The notes: generated by a model from the sequence alone, not told the origin. A DNA stretch of 64,000 nucleotides from Peptoniphilus obesi ph1 (GCF_000311865.1 NZ_HE978580.1:539154-603153), one strand, 5' to 3'; positions 9,081-19,965 are shown, numbered from the stretch's first letter. Numbers and translations: made by a program.

Positions 9081-10502
9081 TTATTTTAAATTTTCTAGTA
9101 ATTTTAAAGTATATTCCCAAATTCTCTCACTTGAACTTATGCTAAGTCTTTCTTTTGGACTATGGCAATCGTAAATATTTGGTCCGTAAGATATCATTTC
9201 ACAGTCTTTTAATTTTGATTTTAACATACCACATTCTAAGCCACCGTGAGTTGCTTCAAATCTTGCACCTTTTGAAAATACTTCTTTATAAGTTTCTTCT
9301 GCTATTTCTTTTAGTTTATTGTCTTTTTCAAATTCCCAAGATGGATAAGAATTTACTAAGAGCATTTCAACACCAAGTCTTTCTGTCAAAATTTCAAAAA
9401 TATTTAGCATAAAATCATATTTTGAATCTCTTGATGATCTGATTGAAACCCTGTATACTAATTTATCTTCTTCAAAAATTTGAGCATTGTTAAGTGATGC
9501 TTCAGCAAGTCCCTTAAATTCTTTTGACATGGATATAACTCCATCTGGCATTAGGATTGCAAAATCAATCAACTTATTTGTTTCTTTTTCTAAATAAGCT
9601 TCTTCTATATCTATTTCAGATAAAGTGATTTCCATTCCTGGGTCTTGAACTTGATATTCATCTACTAATTTATCAGAAATCTCTTCAAAAACTTTTTTTG
9701 CTTTTTCTATATCTTCTAGGTAAATTTCAGTTTCTGCAAAGGAAGGAATTGCATTGTCTTTAATCCCTGCATTTATTTTTCCTATTCTCAATGGATTTTC
9801 TTTTCTGATTTCGTTTAAAATCCTAGCTAAAATTTTTATGGCATTGGCTCTTTCTTTTGTGATCTCTTGGCCAGAGTGTCCTCCCAAAAGACCTTCAACT
9901 GTTATTTTTAAGCCTTCCTTATTTATTTTTTCTCTTGTCTTGTCAAAATAAAATTCTAAAGTTCCACCACCTGCAGAAGATAAAGTGAATACTCCTTCTT
10001 CTTCAGAGTCAATATTTAAAAGTCTTTTGCCAGATAAATCATTTCCATCAACAGCTGCTGCTCCGCCCATAGTTGTTTCTTCGCTTGTTGTGATTAAAAT
10101 TTCTAGCGGTGGATGTTTTATATCATCTGAATCTAAAATAGCAAGAGCCATGGCAACTGCTATCCCATTGTCTGCTCCAAGAGTTGTTCCATCAGCCTTG
10201 ATAAAATCTCCATCTTTTATTAATTTTATTGGGTCCTTATCAAAATCATGGTCTGATGAGTCTTCCTTTACACAAACCATGTCCATGTGTCCTTGTATGA
10301 TCACTGGCACAGAATCTTCAAAACCAGGACTAGCAGGCTTTTTTATAATTACATTGTAGGCGCCATCTTGGATACATTCTAAATTTCTTTCTTTTGCAAA
10401 AGCTACTAAGTAGTCTGAAATTCTTTTTTCATCTCCAGAACATCTTGGAATTTCAGAAATTTTTTCAAAAAATTCAAAAACTTTATCTGCACTTTTTCCC
10501 AT
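9081..10502 (-). CDS. pepD: aminoacyl-histidine dipeptidase (M20 family)
   Basis: A 473-residue cytosolic zinc dipeptidase that cleaves beta-Ala-His, Xaa-His and other dipeptides, useful to a peptide-fermenting anaerobe. Zinc and catalytic residues of the M20 family are visible: H72-x-D74 (GHMDM), D111 (TLGADNG), the E141-E142 pair, and a late ATHGGLECG/DCHSPKER segment supplying the final histidine ligand. A lid dimerisation domain lies at about 195-380. The start MGKSADKVFEFF is typical of PepD and follows GGAGG. Single gene. Confidence 0.92.
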   Translation of the reverse strand: MGKSADKVFEFFEKISEIPRCSGDEKRISDYLVAFAKERNLECIQDGAYNVIIKKPASPGFEDSVPVIIQGHMDMVCVKEDSSDHDFDKDPIKLIKDGDFIKADGTTLGADNGIAVAMALAILDSDDIKHPPLEILITTSEETTMGGAAAVDGNDLSGKRLLNIDSEEEGVFTLSSAGGGTLEFYFDKTREKINKEGLKITVEGLLGGHSGQEITKERANAIKILARILNEIRKENPLRIGKINAGIKDNAIPSFAETEIYLEDIEKAKKVFEEISDKLVDEYQVQDPGMEITLSEIDIEEAYLEKETNKLIDFAILMPDGVISMSKEFKGLAEASLNNAQIFEEDKLVYRVSIRSSRDSKYDFMLNIFEILTERLGVEMLLVNSYPSWEFEKDNKLKEIAEETYKEVFSKGARFEATHGGLECGMLKSKLKDCEMISYGPNIYDCHSPKERLSISSSERIWEYTLKLLENLK

Positions 10503-10569
10503 TTTTTCTTTCCTCCTAAATTTATTTAAAATACTTTACAATTTATATAAAATCTCACTGGTCTAGCTA

Positions 10570-10578
10570 TGCTATAAT
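10570..10578 (+). promoter_or_regulatory. extended -10 promoter upstream of the membrane protein-mgtE pair
   Basis: TG-C-TATAAT at 10570-10578 is a perfect extended -10 element; no good -35 is visible. It precedes the AAGAAGGGGG ribosome-binding site of the gene at 10595. Confidence 0.6.
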
Positions 10579-10594
10579 CAAGAAGGGGGTTATT

Positions 10595-11323
10595 ATGAAA
10601 AATTCTTTTAATAAAAAAATTCATTACTTTATATTTTTAATCTTAAACATATTACTCTTTTATTTTCTCGTAAAAGCAAAAGAGGTCAGCTTTGGATCTT
10701 ATAATCTTAAATATTATATTCGCTTAATTTTATTTATCTCATCAATAGCTATTGTATATCTTATAGCTTTACAAATAAAGAAAAGCGATTTTTTAAGAAA
10801 TAAGACTTCCCCTCTAGTGAATATATTTTTCCTACCCTTGGCTTTATTTATACTAATTACAGATTTTAGATTTAATATAAATATTTTCAAAGTTCTATCT
10901 ATAATAATATGGATAATTTCAACTTTTATCTATATTAATAATTATAACAATATATTTGACCTAGACTACAAAAAAAGCCTTATTTATCCTGATAATTTAA
11001 TTTTAGTAGAGGTAATTTATTTATTGGCATATTATTTTGCCTTAGTCTTTTTTTTAATTGGTTTTGCTTCTATAGCTCTAATATTTACTATCTTTATAAT
11101 TTATTTTTCTATATATTTAGCAAACAAGTCCTACAAGACAAGACTTGATGATAGTAAAGTTTTTCCTATATTTGCCATTCTTTCTTTCTATCTTATAAGG
11201 TTTTTTAAATATTTGCCTAGACCACTACTAAGCTTTAATATTTGCTTTATACTTGCTTGTCTAGTATATTATTATCGTTGCTATCATAAGAAAAATAAAA
11301 ATGATAATTTTACGGAGGTGTAA
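10595..11323 (+). CDS. hypothetical polytopic membrane protein upstream of mgtE
   Basis: I do not recognise this 242-residue protein. It is almost entirely hydrophobic with about seven or eight predicted helices separated by short basic loops (for example KKSDFLRNK near 66-74), plus a charged C-terminus (KKNKNDNFTEV). No catalytic motif is apparent. GGGGG precedes the ATG. It lies 3 nt before the TTG start of mgtE, and the mgtE Shine-Dalgarno is inside its last codons, so the two are surely co-transcribed and probably coupled. A role in magnesium homeostasis is possible only by association. Confidence 0.7.
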   Translation: MKNSFNKKIHYFIFLILNILLFYFLVKAKEVSFGSYNLKYYIRLILFISSIAIVYLIALQIKKSDFLRNKTSPLVNIFFLPLALFILITDFRFNINIFKVLSIIIWIISTFIYINNYNNIFDLDYKKSLIYPDNLILVEVIYLLAYYFALVFFLIGFASIALIFTIFIIYFSIYLANKSYKTRLDDSKVFPIFAILSFYLIRFFKYLPRPLLSFNICFILACLVYYYRCYHKKNKNDNFTEV

Positions 11324-11326
11324 GAA

Positions 11327-12685
11327 TTGGATTACAATGAATACAAAGAATACAGAGATTATTATCAAGAATTAATAGAAAAAAAACATTTAAAAGATTT
11401 AAAAGATTCTGTAAGTGAACTAAATGTTGTTGATATAGCAGAAATCATTGAGGACTTAGATGACCAAGAAATGCTTCTAGTTTTTAGGATGCTACCTAAA
11501 GAAAAAAGTGCTGAAGTATTTTCCTACATGGAAGTCTACAATCAATTAAGAATAGTAAATTCAATAACAGAACCAGAGTTACAAAACTTACTAGAAAAGA
11601 TGAACTTTGATGATAGGATTGACTTGATTGAGGAAATGCCTGCCAATGTTGTTACCAAAGTACTTGCACAGGCACCCCCAAATGAAAGAAAATTAATAAA
11701 TGAATTTTTAAGATATCCAGAAGATTCTGCTGGATCAATAATGACAATAGAATATGTCTCTTTAAAACCTGATATGACAGTAAAAGAAGCCATGCTTCAT
11801 ATTAAAAATACTGGCATGCATAAGGAAACAATCTACACTTGTTATGTAGAAAATGAATACAAGATGTTACTTGGTTTTGTAACTTTAAGAAGTCTTGTTG
11901 TTTCTGATCCAAACCAACAAATAAAAGACATAATGGAAGAAGATGTTGTCAGTGTTACAACAACAGATGACCAAGAAGAAGTTGCAGATAAATTTGTAAA
12001 GTATGGTTACATTGCCCTTCCAGTTGTGGATAATGAATATAGACTATGTGGTATCATAACTTTTGATGACGTTTTAGATGTCGTAACAGAAGAGGCTACA
12101 GAAGACTTCCACAGGATGGCTGCTGTTAACCCTTCAGAAAATGAATACTTAGACCAAACCGCTTGGCAACTTGCAAAAAACAGGATTCCCTGGCTTTTAG
12201 TTTTGATGGTTTCAGCAACTTTAACATCTGGAATAATAAGTAATTATAATTATATAATTTCTCAATATATTATTTTAACAACTTTCATTCCTATGATTAC
12301 TGATACTGGTGGTAACTCAGGTAGCCAATCATCAACTATAATAATAAGGGCCTTGGCAACAGATGAAATCGGTTTGTCAAATGCTCTTCCTGTAATATTT
12401 AAGGAAATGAGAGTCGGTATAATATGTGGTGGAGTGCTAAGTGTAGTTAACTTCCTTAGATTAATTTTCCTATCTAAGGTTGAGATCCATATTTCATTTT
12501 TAGTATCTTTAACCTTATTTACAACTGTAGTTTTAGCTAAGGTCATGGGCGCCCTACTTCCAATGGGAGCAAAGAAAATACATCTTGACCCAGCTATAAT
12601 GGCATCAGCCCTAATAACAACAATAATTGACTCCGTAGTTCTAATGATCTACTTTGGTCTTGCAACAAAAATATTAGGAGCTTAA
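11327..12685 (+). CDS. mgtE: MgtE magnesium transporter/channel
   Basis: A 452-residue Mg2+ channel. It has an N-terminal helical MgtE_N domain (about 20-125), two CBS domains (about 130-255) that sense cytosolic Mg2+ and gate the pore, a connecting helix, and five transmembrane helices (about 285-450). The pore region contains the conserved PMITDTGGNSGSQSST segment, the selectivity-related signature of the family. The start is a TTG at 11327, supported by GGAGGTG at 11314-11320; no ATG lies nearby. No M-box riboswitch fits in the short upstream region. Confidence 0.95.
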   Translation: MDYNEYKEYRDYYQELIEKKHLKDLKDSVSELNVVDIAEIIEDLDDQEMLLVFRMLPKEKSAEVFSYMEVYNQLRIVNSITEPELQNLLEKMNFDDRIDLIEEMPANVVTKVLAQAPPNERKLINEFLRYPEDSAGSIMTIEYVSLKPDMTVKEAMLHIKNTGMHKETIYTCYVENEYKMLLGFVTLRSLVVSDPNQQIKDIMEEDVVSVTTTDDQEEVADKFVKYGYIALPVVDNEYRLCGIITFDDVLDVVTEEATEDFHRMAAVNPSENEYLDQTAWQLAKNRIPWLLVLMVSATLTSGIISNYNYIISQYIILTTFIPMITDTGGNSGSQSSTIIIRALATDEIGLSNALPVIFKEMRVGIICGGVLSVVNFLRLIFLSKVEIHISFLVSLTLFTTVVLAKVMGALLPMGAKKIHLDPAIMASALITTIIDSVVLMIYFGLATKILGA

Positions 12686-12703
12686 TTTCGATAATTTTTA
12701 TTT

Positions 12704-12736
12704 AAAGCTATGATATTTTTCATAGCTTTTCTTATT
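12704..12736 (+). terminator. mgtE terminator
   Basis: AAAGCTATGA (12704-12713) pairs perfectly with TCATAGCTTT (12720-12729) around a 6-nt loop, followed by TTCTTATTTTT. Confidence 0.85.
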
Positions 12737-12754
12737 TTTAATAATTTTGTGCAA

Positions 12755-12790
12755 AGAAAAATCCTGCTTATTTACAGGATCTTTTTTTCT
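12755..12790 (-). terminator. terminator of the zinc-ribbon gene
   Basis: ATCCTG (12761-12766) pairs with CAGGAT (12775-12780), extended by A/T pairs with one mismatch. T-runs on both strands could let it act bidirectionally. It lies 43 nt downstream of the minus-strand gene at 12833. Confidence 0.7.
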
Positions 12791-12832
12791 TTAAATTTTA
12801 TTTTTAATCTAGTCTTAAATATTGGAATAATA

Positions 12833-14164
12833 TCAGTTAGATTCGAGTATCATATCATCTGTTGATACCCACCAGTTTTTGTTAGGACTTGTATTTACCC
12901 AATAGACTCCATCGACTACTGCTATATCATAAAACCTAACTTCATCTTCCATAATCCAATAGCCGACTTTTTTATTTCCTCTGCCTGGAGCATCATATAG
13001 ATAGGCTTTTTCTACACTTATAAGTCCAAAATCTCCGATATCTATATCATAATATCCATAATAACTATCGGACCTTTGGGAAAGTGATTCTTGATATTCT
13101 GCTTCTCTTTCTTTTTCAGCCTCTTCTTCTTTTATTTTATCTTCCAATTCTTTTTTCTTTGAATTGACAATTTCAAGCAGACCAGAAATATATTGGTCAT
13201 CTGGATCTATAACTAATAAATCTTCCAATAATTTTTGAGATTCTTCATAATCTTCTAAATTGACATTTAAATCAAGTTTTTTGTTTAAATTTGCTTCAAA
13301 ACTAGCATATAAACTATTTAATTCATCATCATCTCTTACTGATCCAAGTTCCATCGCCTTTAGTCTTTTATAGGCTTCTACAAATTCATAATTGTTGATT
13401 AATTCTCTAATATTGGCACTCTTCTCTTCAATTTCTTTAAGTGATCCAATTTTGTCTATTTCTTTTTTATATTTTGGATCTTTAGTTAGATTATAAAGTT
13501 CTTGGTTTATCTCAGCCATTCTTTTATAGTTTTTATCTACTTCTTCAGTCTTAAGGGATTGTTCTAGCAATTTAATTTTTTTATTCTTATTTGCATCGTA
13601 AACAATGTAACTAGTTATCAAAGCTATTATTACAAGTCCAATAATACTTCCTATAATAATTTTATTTCTAGTCTTATTATCTTTAAAGTCTTCCCTGTCA
13701 TTTCTTTTGTTAGTATCTTCAAATCTATCGTTTCTAGTATGAGATTTGTTGTTATCTTCAAAGCTATTATTCCTCGAATAAGAATTATTAGGTCTTTCAA
13801 AATTATCATTTCTTGGATAGGATTTGTTAATTTCTTCAAGATTTTCTTTTTTTATGTATAAGGTATCGTCTTCTCCAAAGCTATCTTCAAATTTATTTTC
13901 AGAATTATTTTTAGAATTATCTACAGCTTTATTTTCAGAGCTTTTTCCAGACTTGTTTTCAGATTTATCTTCAATTCTGTTTTCAGCTTTATTTTCAAAT
14001 TTATCTTCTGTTTTATTCTCTACTTTATTTTCGGGTTTGTTTTCAATCTTGTTTTCATTTTTATCTTCTAATTTATTTTCAAAGTTCTCAGAAAGATTGC
14101 TTCCACATTTTTCACAAAATTTCGCTGATTCCTCATTTTCAAAACCGCAATTATAACATCTCAT
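12833..14164 (-). CDS. zinc-ribbon, repeat-rich, single-pass membrane protein
   Basis: The 443-residue protein starts with a zinc ribbon (C3, C6, C17, C20). A tract of imperfect four-residue ENK/EDK repeats (about 28-91) follows, then three 13-residue S-Y/H-x-R-N-x-x-F-E repeats (115-127, 128-140, 141-153). One transmembrane helix lies at about 168-189. The extracellular part has a coiled-coil/TPR-like stretch (195-345) and an SH3-like end (about 380-443). Architecturally it belongs to the zinc-ribbon membrane proteins of Firmicutes of unknown function, perhaps sensing the cell wall. The repeats are probably disordered and phase-variable in length. No obvious partner genes are adjacent. Confidence 0.8.
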   Translation of the reverse strand: MRCYNCGFENEESAKFCEKCGSNLSENFENKLEDKNENKIENKPENKVENKTEDKFENKAENRIEDKSENKSGKSSENKAVDNSKNNSENKFEDSFGEDDTLYIKKENLEEINKSYPRNDNFERPNNSYSRNNSFEDNNKSHTRNDRFEDTNKRNDREDFKDNKTRNKIIIGSIIGLVIIALITSYIVYDANKNKKIKLLEQSLKTEEVDKNYKRMAEINQELYNLTKDPKYKKEIDKIGSLKEIEEKSANIRELINNYEFVEAYKRLKAMELGSVRDDDELNSLYASFEANLNKKLDLNVNLEDYEESQKLLEDLLVIDPDDQYISGLLEIVNSKKKELEDKIKEEEAEKEREAEYQESLSQRSDSYYGYYDIDIGDFGLISVEKAYLYDAPGRGNKKVGYWIMEDEVRFYDIAVVDGVYWVNTSPNKNWWVSTDDMILESN

Positions 14165-14283
14165 ATCTCCAGCTCCTATATTATTTTTATTAGGTATAAT
14201 CGGTATAGTTTCTTATATTAATTATATATTATATAAAGTTTTTATTTAATAGATTTGTTAATTTATATATTAATTTTAATCAC

Positions 14284-14321
14284 ATAAAAAAATCGGCACA
14301 AAGTTTAAACTTCATGCCGAA
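14284..14321 (-). terminator. terminator of the uvrB-uvrA-L,D-transpeptidase operon
   Basis: TCGGCA (14293-14298) pairs with TGCCGA (14315-14320), with an inner AAGT/ACTT stem (14301-14304/14309-14312) and a T-run on the minus strand. It is a near-copy of the hairpin at 6878-6920. Confidence 0.8.
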
Positions 14322-14342
14322 TATTTTTATACTAGCTTACTT

Positions 14343-15113
14343 TTAAAATACTAAAAGCTCCCCAGTTTTATAGTTTTCTTCTTGTGGTTGTTCTTGTGCT
14401 GGTGCTTCTTGTTTTTTAGGTGCATATTCTACATTTTGTTTTACTCCCCAAGCTTCTAGCTCTGCATCGGTTCCAATCCAAACTGGCATGCCAACTTTTG
14501 CTCTTGGAAAAATAAATGTTTCAATATCATAATTAAACATTCTTATACATCCATTTGATGAATATGTTCCTATTTGTACTGGTTTTATTGTTCCATGTAT
14601 TCCATAACCTGATTGGCCTGGTATACTAAGTCCCATCCATCTTTCTCCTAGAGGATTGTTTGGATCATTTGCTGCTACTGGTTTGTATTTTCCACCCATG
14701 CCTCCCCAAGCTGGATTTACGTGTTTGTTAGCAATTTTTGCTTTTGCTGATGGAGTTGGTGTTGCGCTTGTTCCAAGGCAAACTGGAAATTTATACATTG
14801 GAGACTTGCCCTTATAATAAGTTAATGTTTTTTTAGATTTATTCACTACTATCCATTCTCCGCTTGTTGGAGCCTTGCTTATTTCATCTCTTACTACCAT
14901 ATCTGGGCCATAAAGAACTTTGTAAGTTAAATCATCTATTCCGCCTGATACTGGAATATTTGAAATTGCTTGAAATCTTTTTATTTCCGCAGTTCTTTCT
15001 GCACCCTTTTTATCCATAAAATTATTTGGTCTTACATAATTTGCAAAGACTTGCATTGGCATAAGACAAATTACAAAAATTAATAAAAAACTAATTATCT
15101 TTTTTCTTGTCAC
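14343..15113 (-). CDS. secreted L,D-transpeptidase (YkuD domain)
   Basis: A 256-residue exported enzyme that would form 3-3 peptidoglycan cross-links or attach proteins to the wall. The signal peptide ends near residue 24-25 (VFA|NYV). A small peptidoglycan-binding-like helix region (about 35-70) and the YkuD catalytic domain (85-220) follow, with H173 (GIHGT) and nucleophile C189 in the SSNGCIRM motif. The C-terminus is Gln/Glu/Pro-rich. The start is GTG 15113, supported by AGGAG at 15122-15126 inside the end of uvrA; no ATG is suitable. It begins 5 nt after the uvrA stop, so it is in the uvrBA operon, an unusual partnership. Confidence 0.9.
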   Translation of the reverse strand: MTRKKIISFLLIFVICLMPMQVFANYVRPNNFMDKKGAERTAEIKRFQAISNIPVSGGIDDLTYKVLYGPDMVVRDEISKAPTSGEWIVVNKSKKTLTYYKGKSPMYKFPVCLGTSATPTPSAKAKIANKHVNPAWGGMGGKYKPVAANDPNNPLGERWMGLSIPGQSGYGIHGTIKPVQIGTYSSNGCIRMFNYDIETFIFPRAKVGMPVWIGTDAELEAWGVKQNVEYAPKKQEAPAQEQPQEENYKTGELLVF

Positions 15114-15118
15114 TTTCC

Positions 15119-17944
15119 CTACTCCTTTTTATTTAAAACTTCTTTTAAAAATTTGCCTGTATAGGATTTTTTTATCTTAACTATATCTTCTGGTCTTCCA
15201 ACTCCAACAATTTGTCCACCTTGATCTCCACCTTCTGGTCCAAGGTCTATTATATGGTCTGCAACTTTTATTACATCTAAATTATGTTCAATTACAACAA
15301 CTGTGTTTCCCCTGTTTACTAACTCATTTAAGACTAGTAATAATTTTCTTATATCTTCTGTATGCAGGCCTGTTGTCGGTTCATCTAGGATATAAAGAGT
15401 TTGTCCAGTTGGTCTTTTTGATAATTCTGTTGCTAGTTTTATTCTTTGGGCTTCTCCTCCAGATAATTGAGTTGAAGGTTGACCAAGTTTTATATAGGAT
15501 AGACCAACATCCCTTAAAGTTTCTAATTTTCTTAAAACTCTTGGATGGTTGGAAAAATATTCTATAGCCTCATCAACTGTCATATCTAAAACATCTGAAA
15601 TATTTTTACCCTTGTAAGTTACACTCAAAGTTTCTCTGTTGTATCTTTTTCCTTTGCAAACATCACATGGAACATAGACATCTGGTAAAAAGTGCATTTC
15701 AACTTTTATTATACCATCGCCCTTGCAAGCTTCACACCTTCCACCCTTAACATTGAAAGAAAATCTGCCTTTTTTATAACCTCTTAATTTTGCTTCGTTG
15801 GTCATGGCAAATATATCTCTAACTACATCAAAGGCTCCTGTATAGGTTGCTGGGTTTGATCTTGGTGTTCTTCCTATTGGAGATTGGTCTATTTCAACAA
15901 CCTTGTCTATATTTTCTATTCCTTCAATTTTTTCGTGCTTGCCTGGTTTTATTCTTGATCCATTTATTTTTTGAGCAAGTGATTTATATAATATTTCATT
16001 TATAAGTGATGATTTTCCCCCACCAGACACGCCAGTTATAGCTACAAATTGTCCGAGTGGTATTTCCACATCTATATTTTTTAAATTATTTTGGGCTGCC
16101 CCAATTATTTTTATTGACTTGCCAGTGTAGGGTCTTCTCTCTTCTGGAACTTCAATTTTTTTCCTGCCTGCAAGATAGTCTCCAGTTATAGATTTCTTTT
16201 CTTTTTCTATATCTTTAACGCTACCTTGTGCAACTAAATATCCCCCGTTCACTCCAGCATATGGTCCAATATCTACAATTTGGTCAGCTGATCTGATTGT
16301 ATCTTCATCATGTTCAACAACTATTAAAGTATTTCCTATATCTGTTAATTTTCTCAAAGTTTTAAGCAGCATTGCATTGTCTCTTTGATGAAGGCCTATG
16401 CTTGGCTCATCTAAAACATAAACTACTCCAACAAGTTGAGATCCTATTTGGGTTGCTAGTCTAATCCTTTGAGATTCTCCTCCAGATAGGGTTGAGCTAA
16501 GTCTTGATAGGGTTATATAATCCAGACCAACATTTTTTAAAAAGCTAAGTCTTGAATTTATTTCTTTTAAGATTTCGCTAGCTATTACTTTTTCTTTTTC
16601 TGTTAATTCTATATTATTAAAAAATTCAATAGATTTTGCAACTGGAAGTTCTGTCGCTTCAAAAATATTTAGTCCAGAAACTTTAACAGCCAAGGCTTCT
16701 TCTTTTAATCTCGCTCCGTGGCAAGTTGGGCAAGGTTCATTGTTCATAAACTCTTCTATTTTTCCAAGCATCATATCAGATGATGTTTCTGAATATCTTC
16801 TCTTTAAATTATTTACTATTCCCTCAAAAGATCCCCTATATTTTTTCCTTCCTGAAAAATGTGAATCAAAGCTAAATGATATTGTTTCATCAGATCCATA
16901 AAGTAGAGCATTCATACATTCTTTTGAAGCATTTTTTATCGGCTCATTACTTTTTAGTCCGTATTTTTTAGCTAGATTTTTTATCATTTCGAAATAATAG
17001 GTGTTTGGAGTTGTTGAATAGCAGGCTACTGCTCCCTCATCTATTGATAAATCTTTGTTAGGTATAATCAAATCTGGGTCAGGCTCTTTAGAAAAACCTA
17101 TTCCATTACAAGTTTCGCAAGCACCAATCGGAGCATTGAAAGAAAAAGATCTCGGTGTGATTTCTTCTAAAACTATGCCGCAATCAGGACAGGCTAACTT
17201 TGATGAAAAAGTAAGGGTTTCTCCATCTATTATTTCAACTCTGACAATTCCATCTGCTTCTCTCAAGGCTAATTCTAAAGAATCAGCAAGTCTTGCTTCT
17301 ATTCCTTCTTTTACTATAAGTCTATCTACAACAATATCTATATCGTGTTGTTTGTTTTTATCAAGTTCTATGTCTTCTTCGATTTCTCTTAGTTCGCCAT
17401 CAACTTTTAATCTTAAATATCCATCCTTTTTTATTTTTTCAAGATTTCTCTTGTGGGCCCCTTTTCTTCTCCTAATTACTGGGGATAGAATTTGAATTCT
17501 AGTTCTTTCTTCAAGTTTCATAACCCTATCCACCATCTGGTCTATACTATAGGCTGATATTTCCTTGCCACATTTCGGACAATATGGGTGTCCAATTCTT
17601 GCATAAAGCAGACGGATATAATCATATATTTCTGTTACTGTTCCTACTGTTGATCTTGGGTTTTTTGATGTAGTTTTTTGGTCGATTGATATAGCTGGAC
17701 TCATGCCTGAAATATAAGAAACTTCTGGCTTGTCCATTTGTCCTAAAAACTGTCTAGCATAAGATGATAATGATTCAACATATCTTCTCTGTCCTTCTGC
17801 ATAAATTGTATCAAAGGCTAAAGAAGACTTGCCAGATCCAGATAGACCAGTAAAAACAATAAATTTATCTCTGGGAAGGGTCACATCTATATTTTTTAGA
17901 TTGTGGACCCTGGCTCCCTTAATTACAATTTCGTTATTTGCCAA
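15119..17944 (-). CDS. uvrA: excinuclease ABC subunit A
   Basis: Damage-recognition ATPase of nucleotide excision repair. The length of 941 residues is normal. Two ABC ATPase modules are visible. The first has Walker A G33-LSGSGKS-S and signature LSGGESQR (about 490). The second has Walker [10 protein letters not shown] (about 640) and signature LSGGEAQR (about 830). Zinc modules CPKCGKE, CPDC/CETCNG and CEACKG/CDVCKG are intact. It is 8 nt downstream of uvrB and followed after 5 nt by the L,D-transpeptidase. Expression is probably from the SOS-type promoter before uvrB. Confidence 0.97.
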   Translation of the reverse strand: MANNEIVIKGARVHNLKNIDVTLPRDKFIVFTGLSGSGKSSLAFDTIYAEGQRRYVESLSSYARQFLGQMDKPEVSYISGMSPAISIDQKTTSKNPRSTVGTVTEIYDYIRLLYARIGHPYCPKCGKEISAYSIDQMVDRVMKLEERTRIQILSPVIRRRKGAHKRNLEKIKKDGYLRLKVDGELREIEEDIELDKNKQHDIDIVVDRLIVKEGIEARLADSLELALREADGIVRVEIIDGETLTFSSKLACPDCGIVLEEITPRSFSFNAPIGACETCNGIGFSKEPDPDLIIPNKDLSIDEGAVACYSTTPNTYYFEMIKNLAKKYGLKSNEPIKNASKECMNALLYGSDETISFSFDSHFSGRKKYRGSFEGIVNNLKRRYSETSSDMMLGKIEEFMNNEPCPTCHGARLKEEALAVKVSGLNIFEATELPVAKSIEFFNNIELTEKEKVIASEILKEINSRLSFLKNVGLDYITLSRLSSTLSGGESQRIRLATQIGSQLVGVVYVLDEPSIGLHQRDNAMLLKTLRKLTDIGNTLIVVEHDEDTIRSADQIVDIGPYAGVNGGYLVAQGSVKDIEKEKKSITGDYLAGRKKIEVPEERRPYTGKSIKIIGAAQNNLKNIDVEIPLGQFVAITGVSGGGKSSLINEILYKSLAQKINGSRIKPGKHEKIEGIENIDKVVEIDQSPIGRTPRSNPATYTGAFDVVRDIFAMTNEAKLRGYKKGRFSFNVKGGRCEACKGDGIIKVEMHFLPDVYVPCDVCKGKRYNRETLSVTYKGKNISDVLDMTVDEAIEYFSNHPRVLRKLETLRDVGLSYIKLGQPSTQLSGGEAQRIKLATELSKRPTGQTLYILDEPTTGLHTEDIRKLLLVLNELVNRGNTVVVIEHNLDVIKVADHIIDLGPEGGDQGGQIVGVGRPEDIVKIKKSYTGKFLKEVLNKKE

Positions 17945-17952
17945 ATAATCAC

Positions 17953-19935
17953 CTAGTCATCTTTCATTCTTTCTATACTATCTCTTAATTCTTTTATCTT
18001 ATCTCTAATTTCTGCTGCTTTTTCAAAGTCTAATTCTTCTGCAGCCTTATACATTTCGCCCTTTAAAGAATCAATCATAGCTTCTATTTCTTGGTCGCTA
18101 AATTCTTCTACTGCATCATATTTAAATTCTTCTTCGGCTGCAATAGTTGCTTCTATTACATCTCTTACTTCTTTTCTTATTGAAGTAGGTTGTATATTGT
18201 GTTCTTTATTGTAGGCATCTTGAATTTGTCTACGTCTTTTCGTCTCATCTATTGTAACTTTCATAGATCCAGTGATCATATCTGCATACATTATTACCTT
18301 GCCATCAACATTTCTCGCTGCACGGCCAGCAGTTTGTATTAAGGAAGTTTCTGAACGCAAGAAACCTTCCTTGTCTGCATCTAAAATTACAACCAAAGAA
18401 ACTTCCGGTAAATCAAGTCCCTCTCTTAGCAAGTTGATTCCAACAAGTACGTCATACTTGCCAAGTCTTAGATCTCTAATTATTTCCATACGCTCAATTG
18501 TATCGACATCAGAGTGCATGTAGGTTACTTTGATTCCTATATTTTTTAAATAATCGGTTAAGTCCTCTGCCATTTTCTTAGTAAGGGTTGTAATTAAAAC
18601 TCTTTCGCCCTTACTCTTGACCCTATCAATTTCACTTAAAATATTATCAATTTGATTTTTGGTTGGCCTTACATCAATTTCTGGATCAAGTAGGCCAGTC
18701 GGTCTTATGATTTGTTCAACTCTTTGCTCTTCATGTTCTTTTTCATATGGTCCTGGAGTTGCAGAAACATAAATACATTGATTCATCATGCTCTCAAATT
18801 CATCAAATTGAAGTGGTCTATTGTCTAGGGCTGATGGAAGCCTAAAACCATAATCAACTAGGGTTTGTTTTCTCGCCCTGTCGCCATTATACATTCCTCT
18901 AATTTGTGGAATTGTCGCATGAGATTCATCTATTATAGTTATAAAATCTTTTGGAAAATAGTCAATCAAGGTATAAGGTCTTGACCCTGCTGGTCTTTGC
19001 GATAAGTGCCTTGAATAATTTTCTATTCCAGAACAAAATCCCATCTCATTTAACATTTCTATATCATAATTCGTTCTTTGCTCTAGTCTTTGAGCTTCCA
19101 AAAGTTTTTCTTGGTCTCTTAGTTCGTGTAATCTATCTTTTAATTCTTCTTTTATAGTTTCTATTGCTCTTTGCACCTTAATATCAGTTGTAGCAAAGTG
19201 GGAAGCTGGATAAATTGCAACGTGCTTTCTATATCCAACAACTTCTCCTGTCAAAGCATCTATTTCAGAAATCCTATCTATTTCATCTCCAAAAAACTCA
19301 ACCCTTATTGAGTTATTTGATGAAGCCGCTGGAAATATTTCTAAGATATCTCCCCTGGCTCTAAAAGTTCCCCTGACAAAATCTATATCATTTCTAACAT
19401 ATTGAATAGAAATTAATTGTTTCATTATTTCATTTCTATCTTTTTGCATGCCAGGTCTAAGAGATACAACAAGATTTTCATAATCAATCGGGTCTCCTAG
19501 TCCATAGATGCAAGAAACTGATGCAACTATTATTGTGTCCCTTCTTTCAAATAAGGACATAGTCGCAGAGTGACGCAATTTATCTATTTCATCATTTATT
19601 GAAGAGTCCTTTTCTATAAATGTATCCGTCTGTGGTACATAGGCTTCTGGTTGATAGTAATCATAATAAGATACAAAATATTCAACTGCATTTTCTGGAA
19701 AAAATTCCCTAAACTCACTCGCCAATTGGTAGGCAAGAGTCTTATTATGAGCAATTACTAAAGTTGGTTTTTGTACTTTTTCTATTATATTTGCCATAGT
19801 AAAAGTTTTACCAGAGCCAGTAACTCCCAAAAGTGTTTGATGTTTATAATTTTTATTTAGTCCATCCACAAGTTTATCTATTGCTTGTGGCTGATCGCCT
19901 GTTGGTGCAAATTTTGAATGAATTTTAAAATCCAT
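17953..19935 (-). CDS. uvrB: excinuclease ABC subunit B
   Basis: Helicase-like damage-verification subunit that takes DNA from UvrA and recruits UvrC. The length of 660 residues is normal. Walker A G38-VTGSGKT-T44, the damage-probing beta-hairpin rich in Tyr ([10 protein letters not shown], about 91-100), DESH box, helicase motifs V/VI, and a C-terminal UVR domain (about 618-655, [13 protein letters not shown]) are all present. First gene of a uvrB-uvrA-transpeptidase operon. AGGTGA Shine-Dalgarno precedes ATG 19935. A LexA-type box lies 17 nt upstream. Confidence 0.97.
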   Translation of the reverse strand: MDFKIHSKFAPTGDQPQAIDKLVDGLNKNYKHQTLLGVTGSGKTFTMANIIEKVQKPTLVIAHNKTLAYQLASEFREFFPENAVEYFVSYYDYYQPEAYVPQTDTFIEKDSSINDEIDKLRHSATMSLFERRDTIIVASVSCIYGLGDPIDYENLVVSLRPGMQKDRNEIMKQLISIQYVRNDIDFVRGTFRARGDILEIFPAASSNNSIRVEFFGDEIDRISEIDALTGEVVGYRKHVAIYPASHFATTDIKVQRAIETIKEELKDRLHELRDQEKLLEAQRLEQRTNYDIEMLNEMGFCSGIENYSRHLSQRPAGSRPYTLIDYFPKDFITIIDESHATIPQIRGMYNGDRARKQTLVDYGFRLPSALDNRPLQFDEFESMMNQCIYVSATPGPYEKEHEEQRVEQIIRPTGLLDPEIDVRPTKNQIDNILSEIDRVKSKGERVLITTLTKKMAEDLTDYLKNIGIKVTYMHSDVDTIERMEIIRDLRLGKYDVLVGINLLREGLDLPEVSLVVILDADKEGFLRSETSLIQTAGRAARNVDGKVIMYADMITGSMKVTIDETKRRRQIQDAYNKEHNIQPTSIRKEVRDVIEATIAAEEEFKYDAVEEFSDQEIEAMIDSLKGEMYKAAEELDFEKAAEIRDKIKELRDSIERMKDD

Positions 19936-19951
19936 ATAATCACCTCTTTTA

Positions 19952-19965
19952 CGAACGTAAGTTTA
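19952..19965 (-). promoter_or_regulatory. probable LexA/DinR SOS box
   Basis: CGAAC-GTAA-GTTTA at 19952-19965 matches the Gram-positive SOS consensus CGAAC-N4-GTTYC except at the outermost base. It abuts the -10 element of uvrB at about the transcription start, a position where LexA would block polymerase. uvrBA is a classical SOS target. Confidence 0.75.

Noticed and set aside
10503..10594. M-box magnesium riboswitch before the mgtE unit
   Set aside because: The gap is only 92 bases and shows no M-box core.
17055..17495. Plus-strand open frame (146 codons) inside uvrA
   Set aside because: Antisense shadow of an essential, well-conserved gene.
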